A DNA stretch of 7,791 nucleotides from Prevotellaceae bacterium (GCA_031290375.1 JAITNR010000232.1:1-7791), one strand, 5' to 3'; shown: positions 1 through 7,134, counted from the stretch's first letter. Program-made: numbers and translations. The notes: generated from the sequence alone by a model not told the origin.

Positions 1-4
1 TATT

Positions 5-1096
5 ATGAGAAAGAAAATCAACTTTTTATTTTTAGCACTCGCCTTTATGGCTTTGAGTGCAGGTGTGGCAAATGCCCAAAATGTAGGCGATGTGTTTAAT
101 GACGGCACATTAGTTTATAAAATCACTTCGTTAAGCCCAGCCGAAGTGCAGATAGGAACAGGAAGCGGCAATGGCAACGGACATATCAGCGGCACAAATG
201 CTTCGGGAACGCTTACCATTCCCTCACAAGTAACAGGCGGAACGGGTAACCAAACTTATTCGGTTACTTCAATTGCTAATCATGTTTTTACTTTTTGCAG
301 CGGCTTGACAGGTTCTTTAACCATTCCAAATTCCGTTACTTCGATTGGTACTTCTGCTTTTAATTTTTGCTACGGCTTTACAGGTTCATTAACCATTCCA
401 AATTCCGTTACTAATATTGATGATGGGACTTTTTATTATTGCAGTGGCTTTACAGGTTCTTTAACCATTCCAAATTCGGTTACTTCGATTGGTGAGAATG
501 CTTTTTGTTATTGCAGCGGCTTTACAGGCAGTTTAACTATTGGGAATTCGGTTACAACTATTGGATTTCGGGCTTTTTATATGTGCAGCGGCTTGACAGG
601 TTCATTAACTATTGGAAATTCCGTTACTTCGATTGGTGAGGGGGCTTTTTATTACTCGCGCAGTGGCTTTACATCAGTAACTTCTCTTGCTGTAAATCCT
701 CCAACACTCGGTACTTATGCGTTTTATGGTGTTCCAACAGGGATTCCTGTTTCTGTTCCTTGTGATGCTGTTGAGGCTTATCAGGCGGCTGAGGGTTGGA
801 GTGATTTTACCAACTATACTAATTGCCTTTCAAAAATTAATGATGTAAAAGACAACAGCAGTATAAGCATCTATCCCAATCCCGCAACAGACAAAGCAAC
901 AGTCAGGATAGACGGCTTAACAACCTCAGCCAAAGTAACTGTAATTGACCTCAGCGGCAGGCTGATAGAAACCCGCACTATCAGTGCCGGCAGCACCGAA
1001 ACAGAAATCAATGTTTCCGCATACGCAAGCGGCGTTTATCTTGTGCGTATTGTTTCGGACAATGTCAATAAGGTAGAGAAATTGACAGTAAAATAA
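5..1096 (+). CDS. Secreted BspA-like leucine-rich-repeat protein with type IX sorting domain
   Basis: This 363-residue protein starts at the ATG at 5, giving MRKKINFLFLALAFMALSAG and a typical signal peptide with a likely cut after ANA24. Residues 25-99 are a Thr/Ser/Gly-rich lead-in. Residues 100-220 hold five 24-25-residue LRR_5 units of the form TGSLTIPNSVTSIG..AF..CSGF, as in BspA/Treponema-type LRR surface proteins. A closing unit follows (NPPTL..YAFYGVP, then VPCDAVEAYQAAEGW). Residues 286-363 are a type IX secretion C-terminal domain: IYPNPA at 289-294, LSGRL, ASGVYLVRI and a Lys-ending tail. The family is exported through the outer membrane and either anchored to the surface or released. 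Adhesion or protein binding is known for some BspA members, but the ligand here is unknown. The window starts only 4 bases upstream, so the promoter is not visible. Low-complexity repeats make the exact repeat count prone to change between strains. Confidence 0.9.
   Translation: MRKKINFLFLALAFMALSAGVANAQNVGDVFNDGTLVYKITSLSPAEVQIGTGSGNGNGHISGTNASGTLTIPSQVTGGTGNQTYSVTSIANHVFTFCSGLTGSLTIPNSVTSIGTSAFNFCYGFTGSLTIPNSVTNIDDGTFYYCSGFTGSLTIPNSVTSIGENAFCYCSGFTGSLTIGNSVTTIGFRAFYMCSGLTGSLTIGNSVTSIGEGAFYYSRSGFTSVTSLAVNPPTLGTYAFYGVPTGIPVSVPCDAVEAYQAAEGWSDFTNYTNCLSKINDVKDNSSISIYPNPATDKATVRIDGLTTSAKVTVIDLSGRLIETRTISAGSTETEINVSAYASGVYLVRIVSDNVNKVEKLTVK
302..664 (+). repeat. Five tandem 72-75-bp coding repeats (LRR units)
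   Basis: Repeat starts (GGC of the Gly codon) lie at 302, 374, 446, 518 and 590, exactly 72 bp apart. The next unit begins at 665 because the fifth copy has one extra codon (SRSGF). The DNA is nearly identical in the first half of each unit (ACAGGTTCTTTAACCATTCC and close variants) and diverges around the AF..C segment. Copies 1-3 encode LTIPNSV and copies 4-5 LTIGNSV, which suggests local duplication of neighbouring units. Confidence 0.85.
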
Positions 1097-1135
1097 TACT
1101 TTATCCTCTTTGAAAGAAGGAAGGTACAAAAGGAA

Positions 1136-1182
1136 ATCGGACAATCTCTGAATGAGGTTGTCCGATATTCGTTGTTGGTTTT
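1136..1182 (+). terminator. Hairpin terminator after the LRR gene
   Basis: An inverted repeat starts 39 bp past the stop codon. ATCGGACAA at 1136-1144 pairs with TTGTCCGAT at 1158-1166. The stem continues inward through TCTC/GAGG with one G-T pair, giving 13 pairs around a TGAAT loop. A moderately T-rich tail (GTTGTTGGTTTT) follows rather than a clean T-run. Position and stem quality make an intrinsic terminator the best reading. Confidence 0.6.
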
Positions 1183-1212
1183 AATGAATATCCGTATAAC
1201 GTCCTGATAGTA

Positions 1213-1243
1213 TTCGTCATTGCGGGCTTGACCCGCAATGACG
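1213..1243. repeat. Dispersed intergenic repeat, short copy, forming a perfect palindrome
   Basis: CGTCATTGCGGG at 1215-1226 and CCCGCAATGACG at 1232-1243 are perfect 12-bp inverted arms around CTTGA. Bases 1213-1239 recur identically at 6768-6794 in another intergenic region. It lies between two converging genes, where a hairpin could also help end transcripts on either strand, though no T-run follows. The rest of 1097-1310 contains no convincing gene. Confidence 0.75.
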
Positions 1244-1310
1244 ACACTTTTGTTGCTTTAGGTCGTAATGCGGACAGTCATTTATTATTCATTAACTGCT
1301 TTCTGCACAT

Positions 1311-2792
1311 CTAAAACTTTGCATTTCGCATATCGCCTGTATTTTTGAGAGCTTTGTGCATTTCAAAGCAGGTTTCTATGTTCATTGGCGTATGTGCTAA
1401 TGGTGCGTAAGCAATATATGTTCTTAACATATCTTTGTATTCGGGGGCAACGCAGTTTTCGATTATCTCATTTGCCCTCTGTATCGGCGATTTGCCTCTG
1501 AGGTCAGCTATTCCGTGCTCGGTAATCAAAATCTTGACCGAATGTTCGGAGTGGTCGGTGTGAGCTACCTGAGGCACAATGGCACTGATTGCACCGCCTT
1601 TTGCGGTAGATGGCGTTGTAAAAATTGAGATATAGGCAGAGCGTGTAAAATCGCCCGAACCGCCTATGCCGTTCATCATCTTTGTGCCAAGTACGTGAGT
1701 AGAATTGATATTGCCGAAAATATCGGCTTCAAGTGCCGTGTTAATAGTGATTAATCCGAGTCGGCGAGCGATTTCCGGGTTATTTGAAATCTCCTGAGGA
1801 CGAAGCACTATTCTTTGTTTGAAAAAGTCCAAATCGGCATAAACCTCTTCAAGTTTTTCGTTGGAAACGGTCAAGGAACAACCACTTGCAAACTTCACTC
1901 TGCCGCTTTTCATTAAACCAACCACAGAGTCCTGAATAACTTCGGTGTACATCTCAAAATTCGGAATATCCTGATTGTTTCCCAAAGCCGCCAAAACGGC
2001 ATTTGCAATATTGCCAACACCCGACTGTATCGGTAAAAATGATGAAGGAATCCGTCCTGTTTTTATTTCGCTTGCTAAAAAATTAGCTACATTTTGTCCT
2101 ATCTTTTCGGTAACCTCATCAAGTGGCGTAAAGGCACCGACCTCATTGGGAAGATTTGTATGAACTACTCCGATAATTTTTTTTGGGTCAACTTTTACAT
2201 AAGGTACGCCTATTCTGTCAGAAACCTTGAATACAGGCAATACATCTCTTACAGGCGGGTCTTTCGGCTCGTAAATATCATGCATTCCCCTCAAAGCCTT
2301 AGGGTGAGCTGCATTGAGTTCTACGATGATATAATCAGCTAAACAACAGAAAGTAGGCAAGTTACCAACACCTGAGGTGGGTACGATTTCGCCATCATCG
2401 GTCAGGTCGCAAGCTTCAACAATGCAGAATTTTGGTTTTTGCATAAATCCGTAACGCAACTCTTGCGCAAGAACCGAAAGGTGCATATCAAAATATGCTG
2501 CTTCACCGCTGTTCAACGCCTCGCGTGAGGCTTTGGTCGATTGATACGGTGTACGGAAAAGAATAGCCTTCGCCTTTGCCAGTGCTCCGTCAAGTGAATC
2601 TCCGGAAGAAGCACCTGTGTACATACCTATTTTAAACTCTTTACCCTGTACGTGAAATGCTTCCGCTCTTTGTGCTACTGCTGTCGGCACTGCCTTTGGG
2701 CAGCCTGCTGCGGTAAAACCGCTAAAACTTACAGCATCGCCGTTGTTGATAAATTCAGCAGCTTGTTCTGCAGTTAAAACTTTGTAATTCAT
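1311..2792 (-). CDS. Acetyl-CoA hydrolase/transferase family protein (succinate/acetate/propionate CoA-transferase type)
   Basis: This 493-residue class I CoA-transferase is of normal length for the succinate CoA-transferase group (relatives: Cat1, ScpC, AarC). It moves CoA between acyl-CoA and a carboxylate in the cytoplasm. In fermentative Bacteroidota this typically links succinate, propionate and acetate. Visible family motifs are SGVGNIANAVLAAL near 257-270, MYTEVIQDSVVGL with the expected catalytic glutamate E284, the oxyanion-type loop GIGGSGDFTRSAY at 375-387, and the closing ITEHGIADLRGKSP at 423-436. The start MNYKVLTAEQAAEFI is the family's usual N-terminus. A TACTTTTG promoter box sits 38 bp upstream, so it can be transcribed independently of the peptidase gene 126 bp upstream. 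It ends in TAG. The acid substrate cannot be fixed from sequence alone; hydrolase activity is possible but less likely. Confidence 0.93.
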   Translation of the reverse strand: MNYKVLTAEQAAEFINNGDAVSFSGFTAAGCPKAVPTAVAQRAEAFHVQGKEFKIGMYTGASSGDSLDGALAKAKAILFRTPYQSTKASREALNSGEAAYFDMHLSVLAQELRYGFMQKPKFCIVEACDLTDDGEIVPTSGVGNLPTFCCLADYIIVELNAAHPKALRGMHDIYEPKDPPVRDVLPVFKVSDRIGVPYVKVDPKKIIGVVHTNLPNEVGAFTPLDEVTEKIGQNVANFLASEIKTGRIPSSFLPIQSGVGNIANAVLAALGNNQDIPNFEMYTEVIQDSVVGLMKSGRVKFASGCSLTVSNEKLEEVYADLDFFKQRIVLRPQEISNNPEIARRLGLITINTALEADIFGNINSTHVLGTKMMNGIGGSGDFTRSAYISIFTTPSTAKGGAISAIVPQVAHTDHSEHSVKILITEHGIADLRGKSPIQRANEIIENCVAPEYKDMLRTYIAYAPLAHTPMNIETCFEMHKALKNTGDMRNAKF

Positions 2793-2830
2793 ACCATTAT
2801 TTATTTTATTTTAATTTTATTTTCCGAGTG

Positions 2831-2838
2831 CAAAAGTA
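2831..2838 (-). promoter_or_regulatory. Bacteroidota-type -7 promoter box for the CoA-transferase gene
   Basis: Read on the minus strand the sequence is TACTTTTG, an exact match to the Bacteroidota sigma-factor -7 consensus TAnnTTTG. It ends 38 bp before the CoA-transferase ATG, which would give an A/T-rich leader of roughly 30 bases. A clear -33 TTG at standard spacing is not visible. Confidence 0.6.
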
Positions 2839-2918
2839 CTAATAATTTTTCATTGAAAAACACAATTCGTCCTGATTCTAAAATCTATCTTTTGTTCAAA
2901 ATCAAATACAAAATGTTG

Positions 2919-4514
2919 CTATTTCCTCAACTCTGCCACAGCCTTTTGCACGCATTTGTCGGTTTGGTTGTAGTAGGGGAAAAATCCGTTCTCGTCCAGA
3001 ACGTTGCGGATGATGTAGGCAATAGTCTGTTTTTCAATGAGTTTTTTTGATTTTAACTTTTCGGTCGCTTTGCCAAAAACACTGTGTCTTTCTCCGTAAT
3101 TTTCGATAGCGGTGAAAAAATTCTTCTCTTCCAGAAACGTTTGCATCTTTTGCCAATCTTTGATTTTATTCAACTCATTTCGATGATTTTCAGTATAATT
3201 CAAGGCAAATTTATAAATCAAACCCTTATTGACCAAATCGGAATAGTACTTGCTAAGCTCGGTTGTGTCGTTGGCTATGAAGATGTCGGGCATAATGCCG
3301 CCGCCGCCATAAACCTTTCGTCCCGACTTGGTTTTAAACTCCATTTTTTCGTTTTGGTGAATGCTGTCCTCTGAATAAAATTCGCCATGCCTGTAACGAT
3401 TGAGAATATCCATATCATAATTTTGCGAGTCGCCTCTGCTGTACGGCTTTTGGATACTTCTGCCCGAAGGCGTGTAGTAACGGGCAATGGTAATTCTCAA
3501 AGCGGAGCCGTCACCGAGTTCAATTTGCTGTTGCACAAGACCTTTCCCAAAAGAGCGTCTGCCGATAATCGTACCTCTGTCGTTATCCTGAATTGCCCCT
3601 GCGAAAATCTCGCTTGCCGAACCTGAAAACTCGTCTATCAGTACGGCAAGTTTCATATCCTTAAATGACCCGATGCCGTTTGCAAACGAATCCACCCGCT
3701 TCTGATGAGCACCCTCCATATAGACAATCATATCGCCCTGTTTGAGAAACTCGTTTAGCATATTGGTGGCGGCAACCAAGTAACCGCCTGCATTGCCGCG
3801 AAGGTCTATTATCAAGGAGTTTGCACCTTGATGACGCAATTTTGCCATTCCTGCAAGAAATTCCTTGTAGGTGGTTTCGCCAAATTTATTAATCGAAATA
3901 TAACCGACTTTATTGGCAATCATATACGCCACATCAACGCTTTTAACGGACACTTCACCGCGTGTAACGGTGAAAGAAAGCGGAGTCAGATTCTCTTTGC
4001 GGATGATACCTAACTTGACTTTCGTGTTTTTATCGCCCCTTAAAGTAGTAAGTACCTTTTCGTTAGTAATTTTTTTGCCGATTAACAAAGAGTCATTTAC
4101 GAAAATGATTTTATCTCCTGCCAATATGCCCACTTTTTCTGATGGACCGCCTGAGACCACATTTACAACGTAAATAGTGTCATTTTGCAGGTTAAACTGC
4201 ACTCCGATGCCGTAGAAACTGCCGCTAAGTTCCTCATTTACCATCTGCAAATCCCTTGCAGGAATATAGGAACTGTGCGGGTCTAATTGAGCTATAATTT
4301 CAGGAATGACGCTCTCGGTAAGGCTGTCGGAAGAGATAATGTCAACGTATTTGTTATCAATAATGTTGAGAACATCGGAAATTTTGTCCCCATTACCGAG
4401 TATAACAGGCTGCGAAGCCGAGTTTTTATTTGTTAATTTTGCAAAAAAAATTCCACTCAAAATACCTGTAGCAAGTGCAACAGCGATGATTGACGGCAAA
4501 TATATCTTTTTCAT
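2919..4514 (-). CDS. S41 family C-terminal processing peptidase (CtpA/Prc-like)
   Basis: This 531-residue serine protease is expected in the periplasm, held by an N-terminal signal anchor (MKKIYLPSIIAVALATGILS, hydrophobic to about residue 26). The S41 N-terminal segment contains LDPHSSYIPARDL (77-89). A PDZ domain follows at about 90-175 (GSFYGIGVQF, SGGPSEKVGILAGDKI), and then the protease domain (VGYISINKFGE, LIIDLRGNAGGYL). The active site is intact. S299 lies in SGSASEIFAGA, K324 in FGKGLVQ and Q328 four residues on, with the 25-residue Ser-Lys spacing of E. coli Prc and B. subtilis CtpB. About 120 residues follow the core, as is common in Bacteroidota members. The family trims or degrades exported proteins from their C-termini; the substrate here is unknown. 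The start lies 25 bp after the tsaB stop, so the two genes are probably co-transcribed. Confidence 0.93.
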   Translation of the reverse strand: MKKIYLPSIIAVALATGILSGIFFAKLTNKNSASQPVILGNGDKISDVLNIIDNKYVDIISSDSLTESVIPEIIAQLDPHSSYIPARDLQMVNEELSGSFYGIGVQFNLQNDTIYVVNVVSGGPSEKVGILAGDKIIFVNDSLLIGKKITNEKVLTTLRGDKNTKVKLGIIRKENLTPLSFTVTRGEVSVKSVDVAYMIANKVGYISINKFGETTYKEFLAGMAKLRHQGANSLIIDLRGNAGGYLVAATNMLNEFLKQGDMIVYMEGAHQKRVDSFANGIGSFKDMKLAVLIDEFSGSASEIFAGAIQDNDRGTIIGRRSFGKGLVQQQIELGDGSALRITIARYYTPSGRSIQKPYSRGDSQNYDMDILNRYRHGEFYSEDSIHQNEKMEFKTKSGRKVYGGGGIMPDIFIANDTTELSKYYSDLVNKGLIYKFALNYTENHRNELNKIKDWQKMQTFLEEKNFFTAIENYGERHSVFGKATEKLKSKKLIEKQTIAYIIRNVLDENGFFPYYNQTDKCVQKAVAELRK

Positions 4515-4539
4515 TTTTATAATTATGTTTATTTCAAAA

Positions 4540-5226
4540 TTAGATTAAATTTTTTGGCACAGTGGCAACAAATTCTTTTAGATAGAACGGCTCATAATAG
4601 GCTGTATCTTCAAATATTCGGTTGTCAAACTTTCTTTTCGACTCCTCTATCATATTGCTGCTCAGCGGATAAATATTTTCAAGGAAAACGGCATTTGGGT
4701 GTTGTTTGACAACACCTTTGCATTTATCTACCCCATTGCCGCAAAACACTATTTTTGAAGTATTTAACAGGTCTTCAAAAGAGTTTTCGTAAATGATTTT
4801 TGCCTGAGTTTGCTCTATTTTGTTGAGTTCAAAGTCAAACAAAGCGGTATAGACCTCCATTCTGCGAGCATCAATCATTGGGCAAATCATTGTATTGCCC
4901 GTCAATTTTTTCTTTGCCTCTGTAGCTATAATCATCAGAGTATCAAGAGCTATTAATGGAATATTCAAAGCAAAACAAATCCCTTTTGCACTTGACACAC
5001 CTATCCGTAAGCCCGTATAAGAACCAGGACCGCCACTTACGGCAACCGCGGTGGGCAACTTTTGATTTTTACGTGCAAAATCAAAAATCTCCTGCAAAAA
5101 CTGTGGCAACATAACTGCGTGAGACAAAGGCTGATAACAGTTTTTTTCTACCACAGCCTCAAATCCTTCAAAAAGCGATGCCGAGCACACCTCCGTGGAG
5201 GTTTCAATACACAGAACAACAGACAT
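4540..5226 (-). CDS. tsaB: tRNA threonylcarbamoyladenosine biosynthesis protein TsaB
   Basis: This 228-residue protein has the usual TsaB length. TsaB is an inactive homologue of TsaD. It scaffolds the TsaD-TsaB-TsaE complex that transfers threonylcarbamoyl onto A37 of tRNAs reading ANN codons. Family signatures are the ASKHA-fold start LCIETSTEVCSASL (5-18), the very characteristic SGGPGSYTGLRIGVSSAKG (64-82), ALDTL (93-97), MIDARRMEVYTALF (117-130) and the C-terminal YEPFYLKEF (211-219). The TsaD metal-binding HxxxH motif is absent, as expected for TsaB. The start MSVVLCIETST is fixed by the family N-terminus. A TACCTTTG promoter box lies 33 bp upstream. The gene leads a likely two-gene unit with the S41 peptidase, and a permease gene is transcribed divergently from it. 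Confidence 0.95.
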   Translation of the reverse strand: MSVVLCIETSTEVCSASLFEGFEAVVEKNCYQPLSHAVMLPQFLQEIFDFARKNQKLPTAVAVSGGPGSYTGLRIGVSSAKGICFALNIPLIALDTLMIIATEAKKKLTGNTMICPMIDARRMEVYTALFDFELNKIEQTQAKIIYENSFEDLLNTSKIVFCGNGVDKCKGVVKQHPNAVFLENIYPLSSNMIEESKRKFDNRIFEDTAYYEPFYLKEFVATVPKNLI

Positions 5227-5257
5227 TTATACTTGTACTTGCGATTTCAAATTACTG

Positions 5258-5271
5258 TGCAAAGGTAGTAA
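5258..5271 (-). promoter_or_regulatory. -7 promoter box for tsaB
   Basis: On the minus strand this reads TTACTACCTTTGCA and contains TACCTTTG (5260-5267), an exact TAnnTTTG match. It ends 33 bp before the tsaB ATG. The same 14 bases occur on the plus strand at 5376-5389 for the divergent gene. Confidence 0.65.
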
Positions 5272-5375
5272 ATTTTAATCAATTGTGAATTTAAAATGGC
5301 TAAATTTTTTTTGCGCCTTAATGAAGTTAGATTATTCATTTTCATTATTCATTTTTTAGGGAATTTACTGAAAAA

Positions 5376-5389
5376 TTACTACCTTTGCA
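5376..5389 (+). promoter_or_regulatory. -7 promoter box for the FtsX-like permease gene
   Basis: TTACTACCTTTGCA contains the -7 element TACCTTTG (5380-5387), which ends 17 bp before the ATG at 5405. Transcription would start within about 10 bases of the start codon, leaving a very short A-rich leader without a Shine-Dalgarno. Both are common in Bacteroidota. The -33 element is not convincing. Confidence 0.65.
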
Positions 5390-5404
5390 TCAAATTAAAA
5401 AAAA

Positions 5405-6580
5405 ATGCTTTCAAAACTTCTTAAACAGAATATCAGTAAAACTCAACTGTTTGGTTTTGCCGTTGCTAACCTTATCGGTATGACAATAGTGTTGATAGCC
5501 GTACAGTTATACTGCGACATCAATCCGCTCTTCACGCAAAAGGATACGCTTTTTAAAAGGGATTTTTTTGTTATAACGAAAAAAATCAATGTTTTGAATA
5601 CGATAAGCAGTAATATTTCTTCTACCTTTTCATCTTCTGAAATAGAGGAACTCAAACACAAAAATTTTATCAAATCAGTAGGTAAATTCACATCATCTCA
5701 GTTTGAGGTTTATGGCGGAGTTTCGGCGGCTGGACTTGAGTTTGGCACGGATTTGTTTTTCGAGTCTGTTCCAAACAATTTTATTGACATTCAAAGTGAC
5801 AGATGGCAATTTTCACAGGACAGCACCCATTTTATCCCGATAATAGTGCCAAAAACTTATCTTGACTTGTACAATTTCGGTTTTGCCCAGTCACGTCAGA
5901 TGCCTAAACTATCCGAAGGAGTAATCGGAATGGTGCAAATGAACTTGACGTTTGTTGGAATGGGTAGAAGGGAAAAATTTACCGGCGGAATAGTCGGTTT
6001 CTCAAACCGTATAAATACAATCCTTGTACCTGAGGAGTTTATGCAATGGGCAAATAACCGTTTTTCTACCAACCCAACCCCTGCACCTGCCCGATTGATA
6101 CTTGAAATTGACAACATTACAGACCCTGAAATAGCCACTTTTTTCAAAGCACACAGCTATCAGATAGAGGGTGAAAACCAAGCAGTTGGCAGAATGTCCT
6201 TTTTCTTGAAAATAGTTGTAGGGATTGCAATTCTTATTGGACTGATTATATGTGTTTTATCTTTTGTAATTCTTATTTTGAGCATTTACCTTATTTTACA
6301 AAAAGATATGCAGAAATTGCAGAACTTACGCTTAATCGGTTATTCAAAATACAGCATATCAATGTTTTATATACTGCTAACAACCATTATCAATGTTGTA
6401 ATTCTAATTGTTGCCGTAGCGATTGTAATTTTTATTCGCCCGCACTACAACACTGTTCTTTCAGATGTTTTTGGTAGCTCTGTTCAGACTTCACTTTTGC
6501 TTATGATTGGCGTTGGAATCGGAATTTTTTTGACAGTTTCATCAATTAATATTTTTATTATCAATAGAAAAATAAAATAA
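5405..6580 (+). CDS. FtsX/MacB-like ABC transporter permease
   Basis: This 391-residue inner-membrane protein has FtsX/MacB-permease topology. One helix lies at about 16-36 (FGFAVANLIGMTIVLIAVQL), then an extracytoplasmic domain of about 230 residues, then three helices at about 270-298, 318-344 and 363-386. The segment between helices 2 and 3, QKDMQKLQNLRLIGYSKYSI, resembles the cytoplasmic coupling helix of FtsX-like permeases (xxLRxIGxS). The family works with an ABC ATPase in mechanotransmission, lipoprotein release or cell-wall control, but no ATPase is encoded in this window. The start is set by the promoter box 17 bp upstream. After the stop, a weak AAAGT/ACTTT hairpin at 6584-6596 with a T-run may end the transcript. 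The family call is solid on topology; the specific function is unknown. Confidence 0.75.
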   Translation: MLSKLLKQNISKTQLFGFAVANLIGMTIVLIAVQLYCDINPLFTQKDTLFKRDFFVITKKINVLNTISSNISSTFSSSEIEELKHKNFIKSVGKFTSSQFEVYGGVSAAGLEFGTDLFFESVPNNFIDIQSDRWQFSQDSTHFIPIIVPKTYLDLYNFGFAQSRQMPKLSEGVIGMVQMNLTFVGMGRREKFTGGIVGFSNRINTILVPEEFMQWANNRFSTNPTPAPARLILEIDNITDPEIATFFKAHSYQIEGENQAVGRMSFFLKIVVGIAILIGLIICVLSFVILILSIYLILQKDMQKLQNLRLIGYSKYSISMFYILLTTIINVVILIVAVAIVIFIRPHYNTVLSDVFGSSVQTSLLLMIGVGIGIFLTVSSINIFIINRKIK

Positions 6581-6665
6581 TTGAAAGTTTTACTTTTTTT
6601 ATGACTAAAATGTTTGGTAATATGGAAAATATTGTTAACACACACATGAGCAGGTTCCACACCGC

Positions 6666-6694
6666 TTATTATGCGCGCGCGCGAAGTATAATAA
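6666..6694. repeat. Alternating GC tract flanked by an AT inverted repeat
   Basis: TTATTAT at 6666-6672 and ATAATAA at 6688-6694 are perfect inverted arms. They enclose GCGCGCGCGCG (6673-6683) plus AAGT. The alternating purine-pyrimidine run spans 6671-6683 in otherwise strongly AT-rich non-coding DNA. No T-run follows on either strand, so a simple terminator is not supported. Confidence 0.6.
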
Positions 6695-6767
6695 AAATCA
6701 ATTAAATACACAAGAAAGTTTAAGAAATTTTTTCCTCAGAAAGTCGGAAGAATTTGTTGCAATCATT

Positions 6768-6845
6768 TTCGTCATTGCGGGCTTGACCCGCAATCTCCAA
6801 ATTGAAGAAGGCACTGTGGATTGCTTCGCTCCACTTGCAATGACG
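6768..6845. repeat. Dispersed intergenic repeat, long copy
   Basis: Bases 6768-6794 are identical to 1213-1239 and include the ATTGCGGG/CCCGCAAT hairpin with loop CTTGA. In this copy the sequence then diverges (CTCCAAATTG...) and closes at 6837-6845 with GCAATGACG, the inverse of the CGTCATTGC at 6770-6778. A second small hairpin, GTGGA/TCCAC at 6816-6834, lies inside. The layout is that of a REP-like or small non-autonomous repeat with inverted ends; no gene is encoded in it. Confidence 0.7.
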
Positions 6846-6896
6846 CAAGACCCAAGAGCAATGTTACCCCCCATTGTTCTTTATTCATTGTTCATT

Positions 6897-6910
6897 ATTG
6901 CGAAAGCAAT
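6897..6910. repeat. Small stem-loop ATTGC-GAAA-GCAAT
   Basis: A 5-bp stem is capped by a GAAA (GNRA-type) tetraloop. The following GCGAAAGCAATCC resembles, with one extra A, the inverse of GGATTGCTTCGC at 6819-6830 in the neighbouring repeat. It may be a decayed repeat fragment. Confidence 0.35.
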
Positions 6911-6929
6911 CCAATATAAAAAAAACTGC

Positions 6930-6938
6930 TTATCCACA
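6930..6938 (+). promoter_or_regulatory. DnaA-box sequence in the left arm
   Basis: TTATCCACA is an exact match to the DnaA-box consensus TTATNCACA. It sits in the small palindrome GCTTAT-CCACA-ATAAGC (6928-6944). Whether DnaA binds here is not known; it may simply be part of the repeat end. Confidence 0.4.
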
Positions 6939-7125
6939 ATAAGCAAGTCGGTTTAAAAATCCACAGGATTTTCATATCAATAGAAATGCAGGCTATCCTA
7001 TTGTCTGAACTCCGTAGGAGTTGAACTCCTACGGAGTTGGTGTGGTGTGGAAGGGCAATTATTTCTATTGATATGTATGTCCTAACGAACAAAAATTAAT
7101 GTAAGCATAAATCCTACTTGCTTAT

Positions 7126-7134
7126 TGTGGATAA
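7126..7134 (-). promoter_or_regulatory. DnaA-box sequence in the right arm
   Basis: TGTGGATAA is the inverse of TTATCCACA and the mirror of the site at 6930-6938. It is a necessary consequence of the perfect 24-bp inverted arms, so it is not an independent hit. It lies 22 bp upstream of the ATG at 7157, where a bound protein could affect transcription. Confidence 0.4.

Noticed and set aside
302..664. Regular 72-bp repeats as a possible CRISPR array
   Set aside because: The repeats are in frame, encode LRR units, and lack unique spacers.
926..1144. Minus-strand frame overlapping the end of the LRR gene
   Set aside because: It is the opposite strand of the conserved sorting domain and terminator and has no family features. 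The same applies to the other frames overlapping the peptidase, CoA-transferase, tsaB and permease genes.
5227..5404. Possible riboswitch or leader RNA in the divergent region
   Set aside because: Promoter boxes lie only 33 and 17 bp from the start codons, leaving no room for a structured leader.
6559..6570. TATCAATAGAAA at the end of the permease gene, shared with the middle arm of the nested element
   Set aside because: Twelve AT-rich bases inside a coding end; likely chance without further copies.
6601..6705. A 34-codon frame beginning ATGACTAAAATG and passing through the GC-alternating tract
   Set aside because: It has no promoter box, no recognisable family and an Ala-Arg stretch that simply reflects the GC repeat. 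It is best explained as chance reading of intergenic DNA.
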